The notes under the pieces: model-generated | What the model was told of the DNA's origin: nothing | What the model saw: only the letters and a program-made list of their open reading frames with translations | Databases searched by the model: none | Assembly: GCA_040757115.1 (NCBI GenBank) | Contig: JBFLYA010000019.1 | Location: 1-30,922 of the forward strand | Source of the DNA: a bacterium | GTDB lineage: Bacteria > UBA9089 > CG2-30-40-21 > SBAY01 | Direction of reading: 5' to 3' | DNA: 30,922 nucleotides | In this document: positions 1 through 7,142 of the stretch, piece by piece | Position numbering within the stretch: the stretch's first letter is position 1 | How the letters are laid out: each line of letters opens with the position of its first letter | Program-made: the position numbers and the translations under genes

Positions 1-92
1 CTCTATATATCGGCATTTTTTCAAAAAATCTTCACTTTTTTATTTTCTTATACTATTCCACAAATTTATGAGTAGTTACCATTTTCTGTCCA

Positions 93-125
93 TACTTGCT
101 CATGCCACTGGCTCATGAGCAAGTA
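93..125 (+). promoter_or_regulatory. Perfect 12-bp stem-loop covering a start codon
   Basis: Bases 93-104 (TACTTGCTCATG) and 114-125 (CATGAGCAAGTA) are perfect reverse complements around a 9-nt loop. The ATG at 115 of the following membrane-protein gene lies in the 3' arm. No good Shine-Dalgarno and no other in-frame start after the stop at 73-75 is visible. The hairpin could limit translation initiation, or it could be a chance or repeat-derived palindrome. Confidence 0.5.
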
Positions 126-894
126 CGAAATTATATTACTTATTTTTTTATTCTTAAATTATCTACCAATTTTCTCTCCGTTATTGGCCCCGCCAATTAA
201 AGTTTTTTTTGGTGAAAGTTATCTTCATTATCCCTCTAATCTTGTTATTTTACCAACTATCTTTGATTATGTTGATTTGATTTTGGTGCTTATTTTTGCT
301 CCTTTAATCAGTGGTATGACTGTGCGTATGGTTTATCAATCAGCAGAAGGTCATAAACCTGAAATTTTCAGTAATATTTTCCCGGTATTAAAAAAATACC
401 TTATTCTTCTTGGATTGTGGATAATCGTAACAATTCTGATATTTACCATTTTTCATCTGGGTAAATTTTTAGTTTCAGAATTCTATACTAAAGAAATATC
501 AAAAGCTATCCATATTCCTACCTGGCGAATGACCCGATTAATGGAATACTTCTGTTTTTTCCTGACTTTAGTCATTGAAACCTTTTTTGCCTTCTGCATT
601 CCAATTGTAATAATTGAAAATAAAAAAATATTAGCCTCTATCAAAACATCCTTTAAAATAAGCCTCTCTTTGTTTTTAGTTACCTTTATCTTAATCTGTG
701 TGCCTAACATACTTAATAATATGATAGTCTTAATAAAACAAAAGGTGCTTATTTTGTTGATGGATAATTTTTTCCCTGAAATTGTCTTTGTCATTATGGG
801 AGTAGGATTTTTAGTTTATCTTATTACGCAGGTTCTTCAAATAACATCTTTAACATTAGTTTTCTTAAAGAAGTATTATGAGAAACTTATTTAA
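115..894 (+). CDS. Multi-spanning membrane protein of unknown function
   Basis: This 259-residue protein is dominated by hydrophobic stretches, roughly residues 5-25, 45-70, 92-115, 140-168, 180-202 and 222-252, so about five or six membrane helices are expected. The short connecting loops contain lysine, arginine and glutamate. The layout resembles bacterial families of about 250-300 residues annotated only as integral membrane proteins (DUF975-like or glycerophosphodiesterase membrane-domain-like), but I see no diagnostic motif and assign no family. The ATG at 115 is the only usual start downstream of an in-frame stop at 73-75 and lies in a stem-loop. The 3' end overlaps the next gene, a TPR lipoprotein, by 17 nt, which suggests translational coupling and a shared role in the envelope. 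It is very likely a real gene; the function is unknown. Confidence 0.75.
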   Translation: MSKYEIILLIFLFLNYLPIFSPLLAPPIKVFFGESYLHYPSNLVILPTIFDYVDLILVLIFAPLISGMTVRMVYQSAEGHKPEIFSNIFPVLKKYLILLGLWIIVTILIFTIFHLGKFLVSEFYTKEISKAIHIPTWRMTRLMEYFCFFLTLVIETFFAFCIPIVIIENKKILASIKTSFKISLSLFLVTFILICVPNILNNMIVLIKQKVLILLMDNFFPEIVFVIMGVGFLVYLITQVLQITSLTLVFLKKYYEKLI

Positions 895-1732
895 TATTAT
901 AGGTTTAACACTAATAATTTTATTAACCAGTTGCACGCAGGAATATAAACTGGAGCGAATGTACTATCATGCTTACAAAAAATATATCCAAATTAGTAAA
1001 AATCCATCTTCTGCTACTCCATCCCAAATAGACCAGGTAATTGCTGATTTTAAGAAAATTATTAATCTGAGTTCAAAGAACTTTAAAGGCGGAAATATCC
1101 AATATACCATTGGACATCTTTATTTTCTTAAAAATGATTTTAAAAAGGCAAGACAAGAACTTAATGAATTTATTTCGGATTTTTCCTACCAGAGAGAAAA
1201 CTGCCTTACGGCAAAATTTCTAATTGGACTTTCTTATGAACAGGAAAACAAATGGGATAATGCTCTGGTCATTTTTAAGGAAATTATGAAAGATTATCCC
1301 TTAAGTTTAATAGCGATAGACCTTCCACACCATATTGCCCAATATTACGAAGGAGATAAGAAATATCAAGAGGCAGAAAAAACTCTAAGAGACGCAATTG
1401 TTTATTATGACAAAATTATAAATAGTTATCCATCTAATAAAAAATTAGTTATGATTATGGAGGATAAGATTCTTCAAACTTATGAAAAATTAGATGATTG
1501 GCAGAGAATGATAAATACCTTACGGAATATGATTGATATCTACCCTCATACAGAAAGGGGAGCACAGGCATTATATCAGTTGGCAAAGATTTATGAAGAT
1601 AGGAAAAAGACAAAAGAAGCTATTTTCTGTTATGAACAATTCATACAAGACTACCCGCATCATAATTTAAAAAGTGTTGCCAGAGAAAAAATACACGCTT
1701 TGAAAATAATCTTACCTGTGAAAAGTGAGTAA
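878..1732 (+). CDS. TPR-containing outer-membrane lipoprotein
   Basis: The 284-residue product begins with a short basic n-region, a hydrophobic core (about residues 6-17) and a lipobox ending LLTSC, so Cys19 should be lipidated and the protein exported. The rest is helical. It contains several TPR-like units with the usual A/Y/P spacing, for example around residues 70-105, 110-140, 150-185, 190-225 and 228-265, including the segments DNALVIFKEIMKDYP and EAIFCYEQFIQDYPHH. This is the general pattern of BamD/YbgF/Tol-associated lipoproteins, which act as scaffolds for envelope complexes, but I cannot say which complex is involved. The start overlaps the upstream membrane protein gene by 17 nt, so the two are probably one operon. 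Confidence 0.85.
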   Translation: MRNLFNIIGLTLIILLTSCTQEYKLERMYYHAYKKYIQISKNPSSATPSQIDQVIADFKKIINLSSKNFKGGNIQYTIGHLYFLKNDFKKARQELNEFISDFSYQRENCLTAKFLIGLSYEQENKWDNALVIFKEIMKDYPLSLIAIDLPHHIAQYYEGDKKYQEAEKTLRDAIVYYDKIINSYPSNKKLVMIMEDKILQTYEKLDDWQRMINTLRNMIDIYPHTERGAQALYQLAKIYEDRKKTKEAIFCYEQFIQDYPHHNLKSVAREKIHALKIILPVKSE

Positions 1733-1741
1733 AGTGAATTG

Positions 1742-1806
1742 GTAACCGTTCAGGTAGTTCTTTACCGCACAGACGCAGAGAACACACCCCTAACCCCTCT
1801 CAAGAG
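1742..1806 (+). repeat. Truncated copy of the GTAACCGTTCA repeat family
   Basis: It starts with GTAACCGTTCA at 1742-1752 and continues with the long-end signature GGTAGTTCTTTACCGCACAG, matching the left ends at 17331 and 30265. After about 40 bases it passes into CACCCCTAACCCCTCTCAAG. That segment is the reverse complement of bases inside another family member at about 24476-24500. No right terminus is found, so this is a broken copy. Confidence 0.75.
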
Positions 1807-1841
1807 CTGACATTACCCAACACATCGTAGGGAGGGGAAAA

Positions 1842-2389
1842 ATGAAAAAAAGAATATTTATAAATCTGTAGTGATATTCACCATTATCACATTTCTATTC
1901 AATATTATCTTTTCTCACCAGGATATATATTACTCCATTCCTCAATCTCGAATCTCTCGTCAACTCATCTCATCTTCTAAACTCCCACCTCTTTCCAAAT
2001 GGGAAAATATACTCCTCAATCTCACCAATCCTTCCTCTTTAATCTCTCTTTTGCTTGCATCTTTACTTTACTTCTACCATCCTAATATCTTCTTCTACAT
2101 AATCCAAAATGGAGTCTGGATATATCTTCTATCCAGACTCTTTAACTCCTTTTCTCACGCCATTTCTATCCACTCCCCTATAGAACCTTGTCAAAAATCT
2201 AAAAATAAAGGCTGTTTAAATTGCTCTAAGTGTCAAATTAAAACTAACTTTATAAAAACTATTCATCATGACCCTTTGCTTCAGTATTTTCAACCTATCT
2301 TTAATCTCTTTAACTTCCAAATCCTTCCTCTCAAAAAACAATGTGTTAATTCAGATAAGGTGACATTATCATATTGGGATGACAGTTAA
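1842..2389 (+). CDS. Hypothetical secreted or membrane-anchored protein, probably frameshifted at an A7 tract
   Basis: The open frame from GTG 1871 to 2389 encodes 172 residues starting with a hydrophobic stretch and has no ribosome site of its own. Just upstream, GGAGGGG at 1831-1837 is well placed for ATG 1842, whose frame stops after nine codons at TAG 1869-1871. If the A7 run at 1845-1851 had one more A, ATG 1842 would join the long frame. The product would then begin MKKKNIYKS followed by a hydrophobic core ending near FSHQ, a textbook signal peptide or anchor. The remainder has a second hydrophobic segment (about residues 55-85 of the GTG-initiated protein) and a cysteine cluster, CxxCSKC, near residues 118-123. 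Base composition is unusually C-rich and G-poor for the window. I recognise no family. The shift could be a sequencing error, slippage, phase variation or true decay. Confidence 0.5.
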
Positions 2390-2395
2390 AAATCA

Positions 2396-2424
2396 TTGAC
2401 AAAGCAAATATCTTATGATAAAAT
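2396..2424 (+). promoter_or_regulatory. Sigma-70-type promoter for the PorV-TPR gene
   Basis: TTGACA at 2396-2401, a 17-nt spacer and TAAAAT at 2419-2424, preceded by TGA as an extended -10. Transcription would be expected near 2431, only about five bases before ATG 2436, so the mRNA would be nearly leaderless. No Shine-Dalgarno lies in that interval. Confidence 0.8.
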
Positions 2425-2435
2425 AAGGCTGTCAG

Positions 2436-4598
2436 ATGAAAAAATTACCATTCATCTTATCCAGTATAGTCTGGTTGATATTGACGGGTATATCTTTCGC
2501 CACAGAAGATGGTGGAGTCCAGAGTCCATTTATTTTAGGTGCAGATGCGCGGGCATCAGGAATGGGACGGGCTTATGTCTCACTTGTTAAAGAACCTTCG
2601 GCTATCTTCTGGAATCCTGCGGCTCTAACTCAAGTTGAGCAAAAAGGATTTAATGTTCTGCATTCTAATCTGTTCTGGGATACAAATTATGATTTTATTG
2701 GTTTTTGCTATCCTACCCCACGCGCCGGCGCCTATGGATTTGGATTATTCAAATTGACGGTGGATGATATTGAAGAAAGGGACTACAAAAATAATCTCCT
2801 CAACCCATCTTTAAAAAATGAACAATTAGAATATATCTTCTCTTACAGCAAGCAATTCTCTCCTTCACTTTCCTATGGTCTTAGTTTGAAATTAAATACC
2901 CATAAGATTCAGTCGTATTCTGCGGCAGGTGTAGGTTTGGATGTCGGAGTGCTTTATCATCCTGAAAAATTCCCTGATTTAACCATAGGCGGTAATCTGC
3001 AAAATATATTAGAACCGAGCTTAAAATTAAAAAATGATACAACTAAATATCCAATTAATTTAAAAGCAGGTATTTCATATCATTGGAAATTAATAGATAA
3101 ACTGGATGATGAGTTTATAATTTCTATAGATGTGGATAAATCAAGATTGACTGAGTTAAAATGGCATTCTGGCATTGAATATTCCCTTTATAAAATCTTA
3201 AGTCTGCGACTGGGACTGGATGATAAGGATTTTACTTATGGATTTGGGATAAGATATAAGGGGATTGGCTTTGATTATGCCTGTGCCTGCCAGGAATTAA
3301 AAGATACTCAGAAATTTACCGCTAATTTATACATTGGTCAGACCCTTGAACAGATGCGACAAGCACTCCAGAAAAAGGAAGAAGAGCAGATAAATAAAAG
3401 ATTAGAGGAGGAATTAATTAAAAAGGAACAAATTCAAGTCCAACTTGCAATGAACAAAGCAAAAGAATATCTTGAGGCCAAACAATATAAAGAAGCCATT
3501 ATGTATCTTGAAAGGGTGCTTGTTTGGAATCCTGAAGATGAGGAAGCAAAGCAATATCTACTTGCCGCAAAAAACGAATATCAAAAAGTCCATTTAAAAA
3601 ACCAGATTAAAGAACATTTAGAAAAAGGCAAAAATTACCTTGATACAGAAGAATACCTTGATGCCGCATTAGAATTTAAACAGGTGTTGATTTTAGAGCC
3701 AGGTAACTCTTATGCCTCAGAATTATTAGCCGAGGCAACGGAAGGGATTGAATTTGCCATAAAAAAGGATACCGCGATTAATCAATATTTCCGTAGCGGT
3801 GTCGAGGCATATACTAATGGAAAACTGGTTGAATCTATTGCCGCCTGGAAACAGGTGTTAAACATAAACCCAAATCATTCCGAGACATTGGATTATATGA
3901 AAAAGGCTACAGCTAAGTTAAACGAGCAAATAAACGGCTATATTTTTAGTGGCAAAAAATATCAAAAGAGAAAAATGTGGGATAAGGCTATTTCAGAAGT
4001 TGAAAGGGCTCTATCATTAGACCCGGAAAATAAAGAGGCAAAAGACCTGGTTGAAGAGGTAAAATTACAAATAGCCCATAGCCAAAAAATGGTTAAAATC
4101 AATGAATCCCGGGCATTAACTTATTTAAATGAAGGGATTGAGTTATATGAAGCAGGTGAATATGAACAGGCAAACAAAAACTTTCAGAAGGCACTTACCC
4201 TGGATAAAAAATTGACTGAGGCACAAATTTACCTTAAAAAATCTACTTCAAAATTGACTGAATTAAAAGAAAAAGAACTTTCGTCCCAACAGACAAAACA
4301 ACTGGCTATTGCTTATGATAAAGGACTAAAATATTTCCATCTCCAGAAAATTACCCCGGCGGTAAAAGAATTAGAGTTTGTTTATAAAAATGACCCTGAT
4401 TATCGGGAAGTCAAATTTTATCTGGTCAAAGGCTATTTAATCGTCGGTATGGAACATTATACGACTGGAAGATTACAACAGGCTATTAATATCTGGCAAA
4501 AAATTCTAACGATAGAACCCGAAAATCAAAAGGCAATAAGTTACATTACCCGAACACAATTAGAATTAACCCGAATTGAAGAGATAATGAGAAAGTAA
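2436..4598 (+). CDS. PorV/PorQ (UPF0164)-type outer-membrane barrel fused to a TPR domain
   Basis: The 720-residue protein has an N-terminal signal peptide (MKKLPFILSS..., cleaved near residue 22). An N-terminal barrel of about 290 residues follows. Its opening, GADARASGMGRAYVS...AIFWNPAAL, is the signature of the PorV/PorQ or UPF0164 family, whose members are outer-membrane barrels linked to secretion in Bacteroidota and relatives. Alternating short strands run to about residue 300. A charged coiled-coil-like linker (about 305-345, rich in K/E/Q) leads into at least six TPR-like repeats from about 340 to 715, each with a motif like YLEAKQYKEAIMYLERVL followed by NPED. The TPR half probably faces the periplasm as a docking scaffold. 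Combining the barrel with so many TPRs is uncommon compared with barrel-only relatives of about 300-400 residues. The gene has its own strong promoter. Confidence 0.85.
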   Translation: MKKLPFILSSIVWLILTGISFATEDGGVQSPFILGADARASGMGRAYVSLVKEPSAIFWNPAALTQVEQKGFNVLHSNLFWDTNYDFIGFCYPTPRAGAYGFGLFKLTVDDIEERDYKNNLLNPSLKNEQLEYIFSYSKQFSPSLSYGLSLKLNTHKIQSYSAAGVGLDVGVLYHPEKFPDLTIGGNLQNILEPSLKLKNDTTKYPINLKAGISYHWKLIDKLDDEFIISIDVDKSRLTELKWHSGIEYSLYKILSLRLGLDDKDFTYGFGIRYKGIGFDYACACQELKDTQKFTANLYIGQTLEQMRQALQKKEEEQINKRLEEELIKKEQIQVQLAMNKAKEYLEAKQYKEAIMYLERVLVWNPEDEEAKQYLLAAKNEYQKVHLKNQIKEHLEKGKNYLDTEEYLDAALEFKQVLILEPGNSYASELLAEATEGIEFAIKKDTAINQYFRSGVEAYTNGKLVESIAAWKQVLNINPNHSETLDYMKKATAKLNEQINGYIFSGKKYQKRKMWDKAISEVERALSLDPENKEAKDLVEEVKLQIAHSQKMVKINESRALTYLNEGIELYEAGEYEQANKNFQKALTLDKKLTEAQIYLKKSTSKLTELKEKELSSQQTKQLAIAYDKGLKYFHLQKITPAVKELEFVYKNDPDYREVKFYLVKGYLIVGMEHYTTGRLQQAINIWQKILTIEPENQKAISYITRTQLELTRIEEIMRK

Positions 4599-4605
4599 AT
4601 CACAG

Positions 4606-4637
4606 TTGGAGTAATGGGATTAAATCCAGCACTCCAA
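4606..4637. terminator. Possible bidirectional hairpin between convergent genes
   Basis: TTGGAGT at 4606-4612 pairs with ACTCCAA at 4631-4637, and inside it GGATT pairs with AATCC around a single A. It lies between the convergent ends of the barrel-TPR gene and the cupin gene. No clear T tract follows on either strand, so termination is only plausible. Confidence 0.4.
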
Positions 4638-4652
4638 TATTCCATCACTCTA

Positions 4653-4925
4653 TTATTTAAAGCTATATACCTTCCGAATCTTATCAATCACATGCCAGGT
4701 GCATTTTAGTCCTTTTGGGAAATGGACTAAGTCACCCTTGTTAATCTCAACTATACCTGTCGGGGTATCAATTTTCACCTTGCCTTCTAAGACATAAGCA
4801 CTTTCGTCGCATGAATATTGCCAATCAAATGTCTCTGGTTCACATTCCCATGGACTCCAGCTCTCCACATTTAATGATTTTAGTTGTTCTTGAGTCGGTT
4901 TTTCAATTTTAACCTCAAGATTCAT
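4653..4925 (-). CDS. Small single-domain cupin protein
   Basis: This 90-residue protein is a minimal cupin barrel of the cupin_3 (DUF861, EutQ-like) type. The region CDESAYVLEGKVKIDTP carries motif 1 with a GKV turn, and EINKGDLVHFPKGLKCTWHV carries motif 2 with the G-D-hydrophobic-FP-G pattern and a terminal histidine. Such proteins often bind a metal and small metabolites, but the two histidines of classical motif 1 are absent, so metal binding is uncertain. The ATG at 4925 is preceded by AAGGAGG about 8-10 bases upstream, a strong ribosome site. It is convergent with the barrel-TPR gene and shows no attC-like site of its own, so it is probably outside the cassette block. Substrate unknown. 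Confidence 0.85.
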   Translation of the reverse strand: MNLEVKIEKPTQEQLKSLNVESWSPWECEPETFDWQYSCDESAYVLEGKVKIDTPTGIVEINKGDLVHFPKGLKCTWHVIDKIRKVYSFK

Positions 4926-5220
4926 AACTAACCACCTCCTTTTGTGGTAAAGGGATTAGGGTTAAGAGAATAATTTGGTTTAGGGGTTAGGAAGTTAGTG
5001 TTTTCTTCCACTTGAAATTTGGTAACTATTCAGCCACAGATGGACACAGATGAAACACTGATTTTATTTTTTTATCCGTGCTAATCCGCCTCAATCAAAT
5101 TACTATTCGCCAACCATAACTCCTGTGTATTTTATTTTAATTGGGTATTCCAATTCTGGTGAATATTTCCAGGCTAATAATTCAATCTATTATGTTTTTT
5201 TAATAAACTCTTTCCCAAAA
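4926..5220. other. Gene-poor spacer with repeat fragments
   Basis: No convincing gene is seen. The stretch holds the ribosome site of the cupin gene, a G-rich tract near 4950-4995 with several GGGTTA-like words, and at 5022-5032 GTAACTATTCA, a degenerate terminus of the GTAACCGTTCA family. That terminus is joined to a different internal repeat starting GCCACAGATGGACACAG. A fragment of the same internal repeat type recurs at about 24357-24380. The rest is AT-rich with no recognisable feature. Confidence 0.6.
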
Positions 5221-5281
5221 GGCATAACGACAAAGCTCACCTGCCCGTCTTAGGCGGGTCAGGTGCAGCGATTGGTTATGT
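5221..5281 (-). other. attC-like integron cassette recombination site 1
   Basis: On the - strand the site starts ACATAACC and ends GGTTATGCC, giving paired R''/R' boxes. The inner stem CACCTG/CAGGTG is extended by CCCG/CGGG, and an unpaired G follows GCT in the 5' arm (GCT-G-CACCTG against CAGGTG-AGC). The first box supplies the TAA stop of the SRPBCC gene (5276-5278), as expected for an attC at the 3' end of a cassette gene. Length about 60 bp. Confidence 0.75.
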
Positions 5282-5758
5282 ATCTTCTTCCAAAATTCTT
5301 TTGAGATTTTGCTGTTCTTCAGCAATATGTTGTTTAACAGACATAAGTTTACTCTCAAATAATATACATAATCTTTGTATAAATTTATCCAGTAATCTTC
5401 CGAATAAAGGGGTATTATGTCCCAAATGTATCTCTGTTGTAAACAGTAAACTGGCATTATATGGTTCTACAACAAAAACAAACCTCGCGCCTGCAATAGA
5501 ATGGGGAAACAACAGTTTATACTCTAATTGGGAATATAGTTTAACATTTATAATCTGAAATCTTGGTTTCTCTAAATATCCACCAATATACTCTTCGCAA
5601 TAAATGATTGAACCTATATCTAACGAATTTCCTTTAAGATAGCGACATTCTTTATGGTCTTTATGCCATATCTGATAATTTTTCTCAATATGAGCAAACC
5701 AGTCAAAAATCTTTTCTTTCGTTGTTTTCATTTCAATTGTATCTCGGATTATTATCAT
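5276..5758 (-). CDS. SRPBCC-family (START/Bet v1-like) protein, cassette-borne
   Basis: The 160-residue protein has the SRPBCC helix-grip fold pattern. It starts with a strand and helix, DTIEMKTTKEKIFDWFAHIEK, followed by the conserved aromatic motif around YQIWHKDH. Several antiparallel strands follow (for example GSIIYCEEYIGG, SQLEYKLLF, ARFVFVVEP, SLLFTTEIHLG), and a long C-terminal helix from about residue 115. Members bind hydrophobic ligands or act as cyclases or polyketide-related enzymes; no catalytic motif identifies the ligand here. The stop codon lies in the first box of attC-like site 1, and attC-like site 2 lies upstream, so the gene looks like a single integron cassette. An alternative start is Met10 (5731); neither has an ideal ribosome site. 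Confidence 0.8.
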   Translation of the reverse strand: MIIIRDTIEMKTTKEKIFDWFAHIEKNYQIWHKDHKECRYLKGNSLDIGSIIYCEEYIGGYLEKPRFQIINVKLYSQLEYKLLFPHSIAGARFVFVVEPYNASLLFTTEIHLGHNTPLFGRLLDKFIQRLCILFESKLMSVKQHIAEEQQNLKRILEEDT

Positions 5759-5832
5759 TTTTTACATTTATCTCCGTTTCAATGAGCAGATAACTTATCA
5801 TATCCGAACTGAGCTCAAATATACATCTCTCT

Positions 5833-5960
5833 GCATAACGAGTGAGTTGAGTAGTTGCGGGGCTGCAACGTTCATCCAATATCTCTGATATCACTAATGC
5901 TTGAATTACCACAAATTGTGGAGTGCAGTTCCCGCCATCCACTCCAACGACTGGTTAGCA
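5833..5960 (-). other. attC-like integron cassette recombination site 2
   Basis: On the - strand it starts GCTAACCAG and ends CTCGTTATGC (R''/R' boxes). Inner arms pair as GTTG-G-AGT against ACTCAAC, with an unpaired G in the 5' arm as in sites 1 and 3. A GCGGG/CCCGC stem follows and a large imperfect hairpin fills the centre. Its length of about 127 bp is within the known attC range. It separates the SRPBCC cassette from the toxin-antitoxin cassette. Confidence 0.65.
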
Positions 5961-6047
5961 AAAGTTACACTTCCCCCTCTTTTTCTTTTCTTCTGGCTTA
6001 CCGAATTATTGTGCATTCCACATTCACGATCTGACCCCAAAACCCGC

Positions 6048-6395
6048 CTAATTCCTAATTAGCCAATCCGCCAAATGTTTTTTGATCCGTTCCAATCTCT
6101 CTGGAGCTATTTCGCCTATAGTGCCAAGAAAAACCTCGCTTTCTACCACTGCCAAACGCCCAATTCGAATGACACTAAACACTTTCAATCCACTTGTTGC
6201 AAAGTCAGAATCTTCTTCCCTGACAAATTCGTCAAAGTCTGGGATGTAATGCCGTGTCTGCGATGAAATCATGCATATCAACCAATTATCATATTCTCCT
6301 GGGAGCCTACTCAGCAGAAGCGCAGGGCGAAGTTTGCCTCCTACCAAATCCGTTTGTGGAAACCGAAATAAAACAATCTGTCCTCCCTTTTTCAT
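6048..6395 (-). CDS. PemK/MazF-like toxin (endoribonuclease family)
   Basis: The 115-residue protein matches the PemK/MazF fold. It has an N-terminal strand GQIVLFRFPQTDLVGGKLRPALLLS, which is the family pattern with KxRPALV. This is followed by NWLICMISSQ, the central loop of variable charge, GLKVFSVIRIGRLAVVES, and the C-terminal helix LERIKKHLADWL. MazF-type toxins cut mRNA at short motifs. The gene starts inside the upstream antitoxin gene with a 4-nt ATGA overlap, typical of a toxin-antitoxin operon with the antitoxin first. The stop lies about 90 bp before attC-like site 2, so both genes probably form one cassette. Activity is not certain, but no residue expected in the family is obviously lost. 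Confidence 0.85.
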   Translation of the reverse strand: MKKGGQIVLFRFPQTDLVGGKLRPALLLSRLPGEYDNWLICMISSQTRHYIPDFDEFVREEDSDFATSGLKVFSVIRIGRLAVVESEVFLGTIGEIAPERLERIKKHLADWLIRN

Positions 6396-6616
6396 GAAAA
6401 CACCATCCTCAAGTCCGCAGTAGTATATACTGGCGTATCTTCATCTTCCATACCACGCATCGCAAAGGCAAGAGACGAAGTTGCCCACTTCTTTTCTTCG
6501 TGGCGAAGAGTTTCACGTTCGGCTTTGAGAAGAAGATATTCAATGAAATCCAGTACTTCTGCTTGTAGAGAATTAGGTAATTTCTGTACATCTTCTTGAA
6601 TTCTTTCGGCAATCAT
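6392..6616 (-). CDS. DUF2281-type antitoxin partner of the MazF-like toxin
   Basis: This 74-residue protein begins with an amphipathic helix, VQKLPNSLQAEVLDFIEYLL. That is the core of DUF2281 domains (LPxxLQxEVLDFIEFLL) found in many small antitoxins paired with PemK/MazF or PIN toxins. The remainder is charged and probably disordered until it binds toxin (for example AMRGMEDEDTPVYTTADLR). The ATG at 6616 has GGAAGGAG upstream. The 3' end overlaps the toxin start by 4 nt. DUF2281 antitoxins normally neutralise the toxin and help repress their own operon; the second role is inference here, since no DNA-binding domain is evident. Confidence 0.8.
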   Translation of the reverse strand: MIAERIQEDVQKLPNSLQAEVLDFIEYLLLKAERETLRHEEKKWATSSLAFAMRGMEDEDTPVYTTADLRMVFS

Positions 6617-6670
6617 TATCTATACTCCTTCCCAGGGATTTTACCCTGATCTTCTAATTTCACTCAGGTG

Positions 6671-6719
6671 GTCTAACGATAAAATAACCTGCTCTGTCAG
6701 GTTCATTGTTTTGTTAGGC
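6671..6719 (-). other. attC-like integron cassette recombination site 3
   Basis: On the - strand this 49-bp site starts GCCTAAC and ends GTTAGAC, a near-perfect RYYYAAC...GTTRRRY pair. The inner stem AACCTG/CAGGTT surrounds a short loop, and an unpaired G in the 5' arm (CAAT-G-AACCTG against CAGGTT-ATTTT) matches the position seen in sites 1 and 2. The first box holds the TAA that would end the frameshift-corrected HicB-like reading frame. This is the cleanest of the attC-like sites. Confidence 0.8.
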
Positions 6720-7015
6720 AAAAACTCCAAAATCTTGACTTTTATGCTTTCTAAGTCGTGTGTTTTTAAATCGTGTTTTCTTGAAATTTAGACTTTTTAC
6801 CGCACCATCATATTTAGGCTCAAACCCACATTCAAGGAGATATTCATTAAGAGTGTGCATTTCTTCCATTTCTTCAAATTGTATTTTATTACCTCTAAAA
6901 GATTTTTTTTTGCCTCTTCTTGTGTTCTACCTTGTGAAATAAAATCTAGCTCCGGTGTCTTTGCTAAGTACCAATTCCCTTTCTCCCATATTTCAATGGT
7001 TAATTTTAACTTCAT
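6714..7015 (-). pseudogene. HicB-like antitoxin gene with a one-base frameshift, cassette-borne
   Basis: From ATG 7015 the frame gives a HicB-type N-terminus, LTIEIWEKGNWYLAKTPELD followed by FISQGRTQEEAKKNLLEVI, the partial RNase-H-like fold of this family. It then runs into an unrelated tail and stops at 6797. The next frame continues naturally as IQFEEMEEMHTLNEYLLECG and FEPKYDGAVK, and reads on to a TAA inside the first box of attC-like site 3 (6714-6716). The join falls at an A-run (T4 at 6884-6887 on the + strand); one extra base would give an intact protein of about 100 residues. The coding match on both sides and the stop inside attC strongly support one interrupted gene. No HicA partner is adjacent. 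The shift may be real decay or a sequence error. The gene has its own promoter at 7068-7096. Confidence 0.7.
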
Positions 7016-7067
7016 AAAAAACTACTTCTTTTTTTAACCTCCTTATTCTTAGGTGGAGCGATAAGAT

Positions 7068-7096
7068 AGTATACTACATCATTTCTCTTTTGTCAA
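7068..7096 (-). promoter_or_regulatory. Promoter of the HicB-like cassette gene
   Basis: On the - strand TTGACA (7091-7096) is followed by a 17-nt spacer and TATACT (7068-7073). It lies about 50 bp upstream of ATG 7015, with GGAGG between. A cassette carrying its own promoter is common for toxin-antitoxin cassettes. Confidence 0.8.
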
Positions 7097-7142
7097 ATAA
7101 ATTCTGCTTTCTACATTCACGGTACGACCCCGCTCTCACCCC

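Noticed and set aside
2396-2590. 64-codon open frame overlapping the promoter and start of the barrel-TPR gene
   Set aside because: It begins inside the -35 box and is out of frame with a strongly supported gene.
4950-4995. Telomere-like TTAGGG words or G-quadruplex
   Set aside because: The words are irregular and too few. The same CCCTAACCCC strings occur inside dispersed repeats, so no special function can be argued.
5733-5942. 69-codon open frame on the - strand
   Set aside because: It covers the attC-like site 2 hairpin and has no family match or ribosome site.
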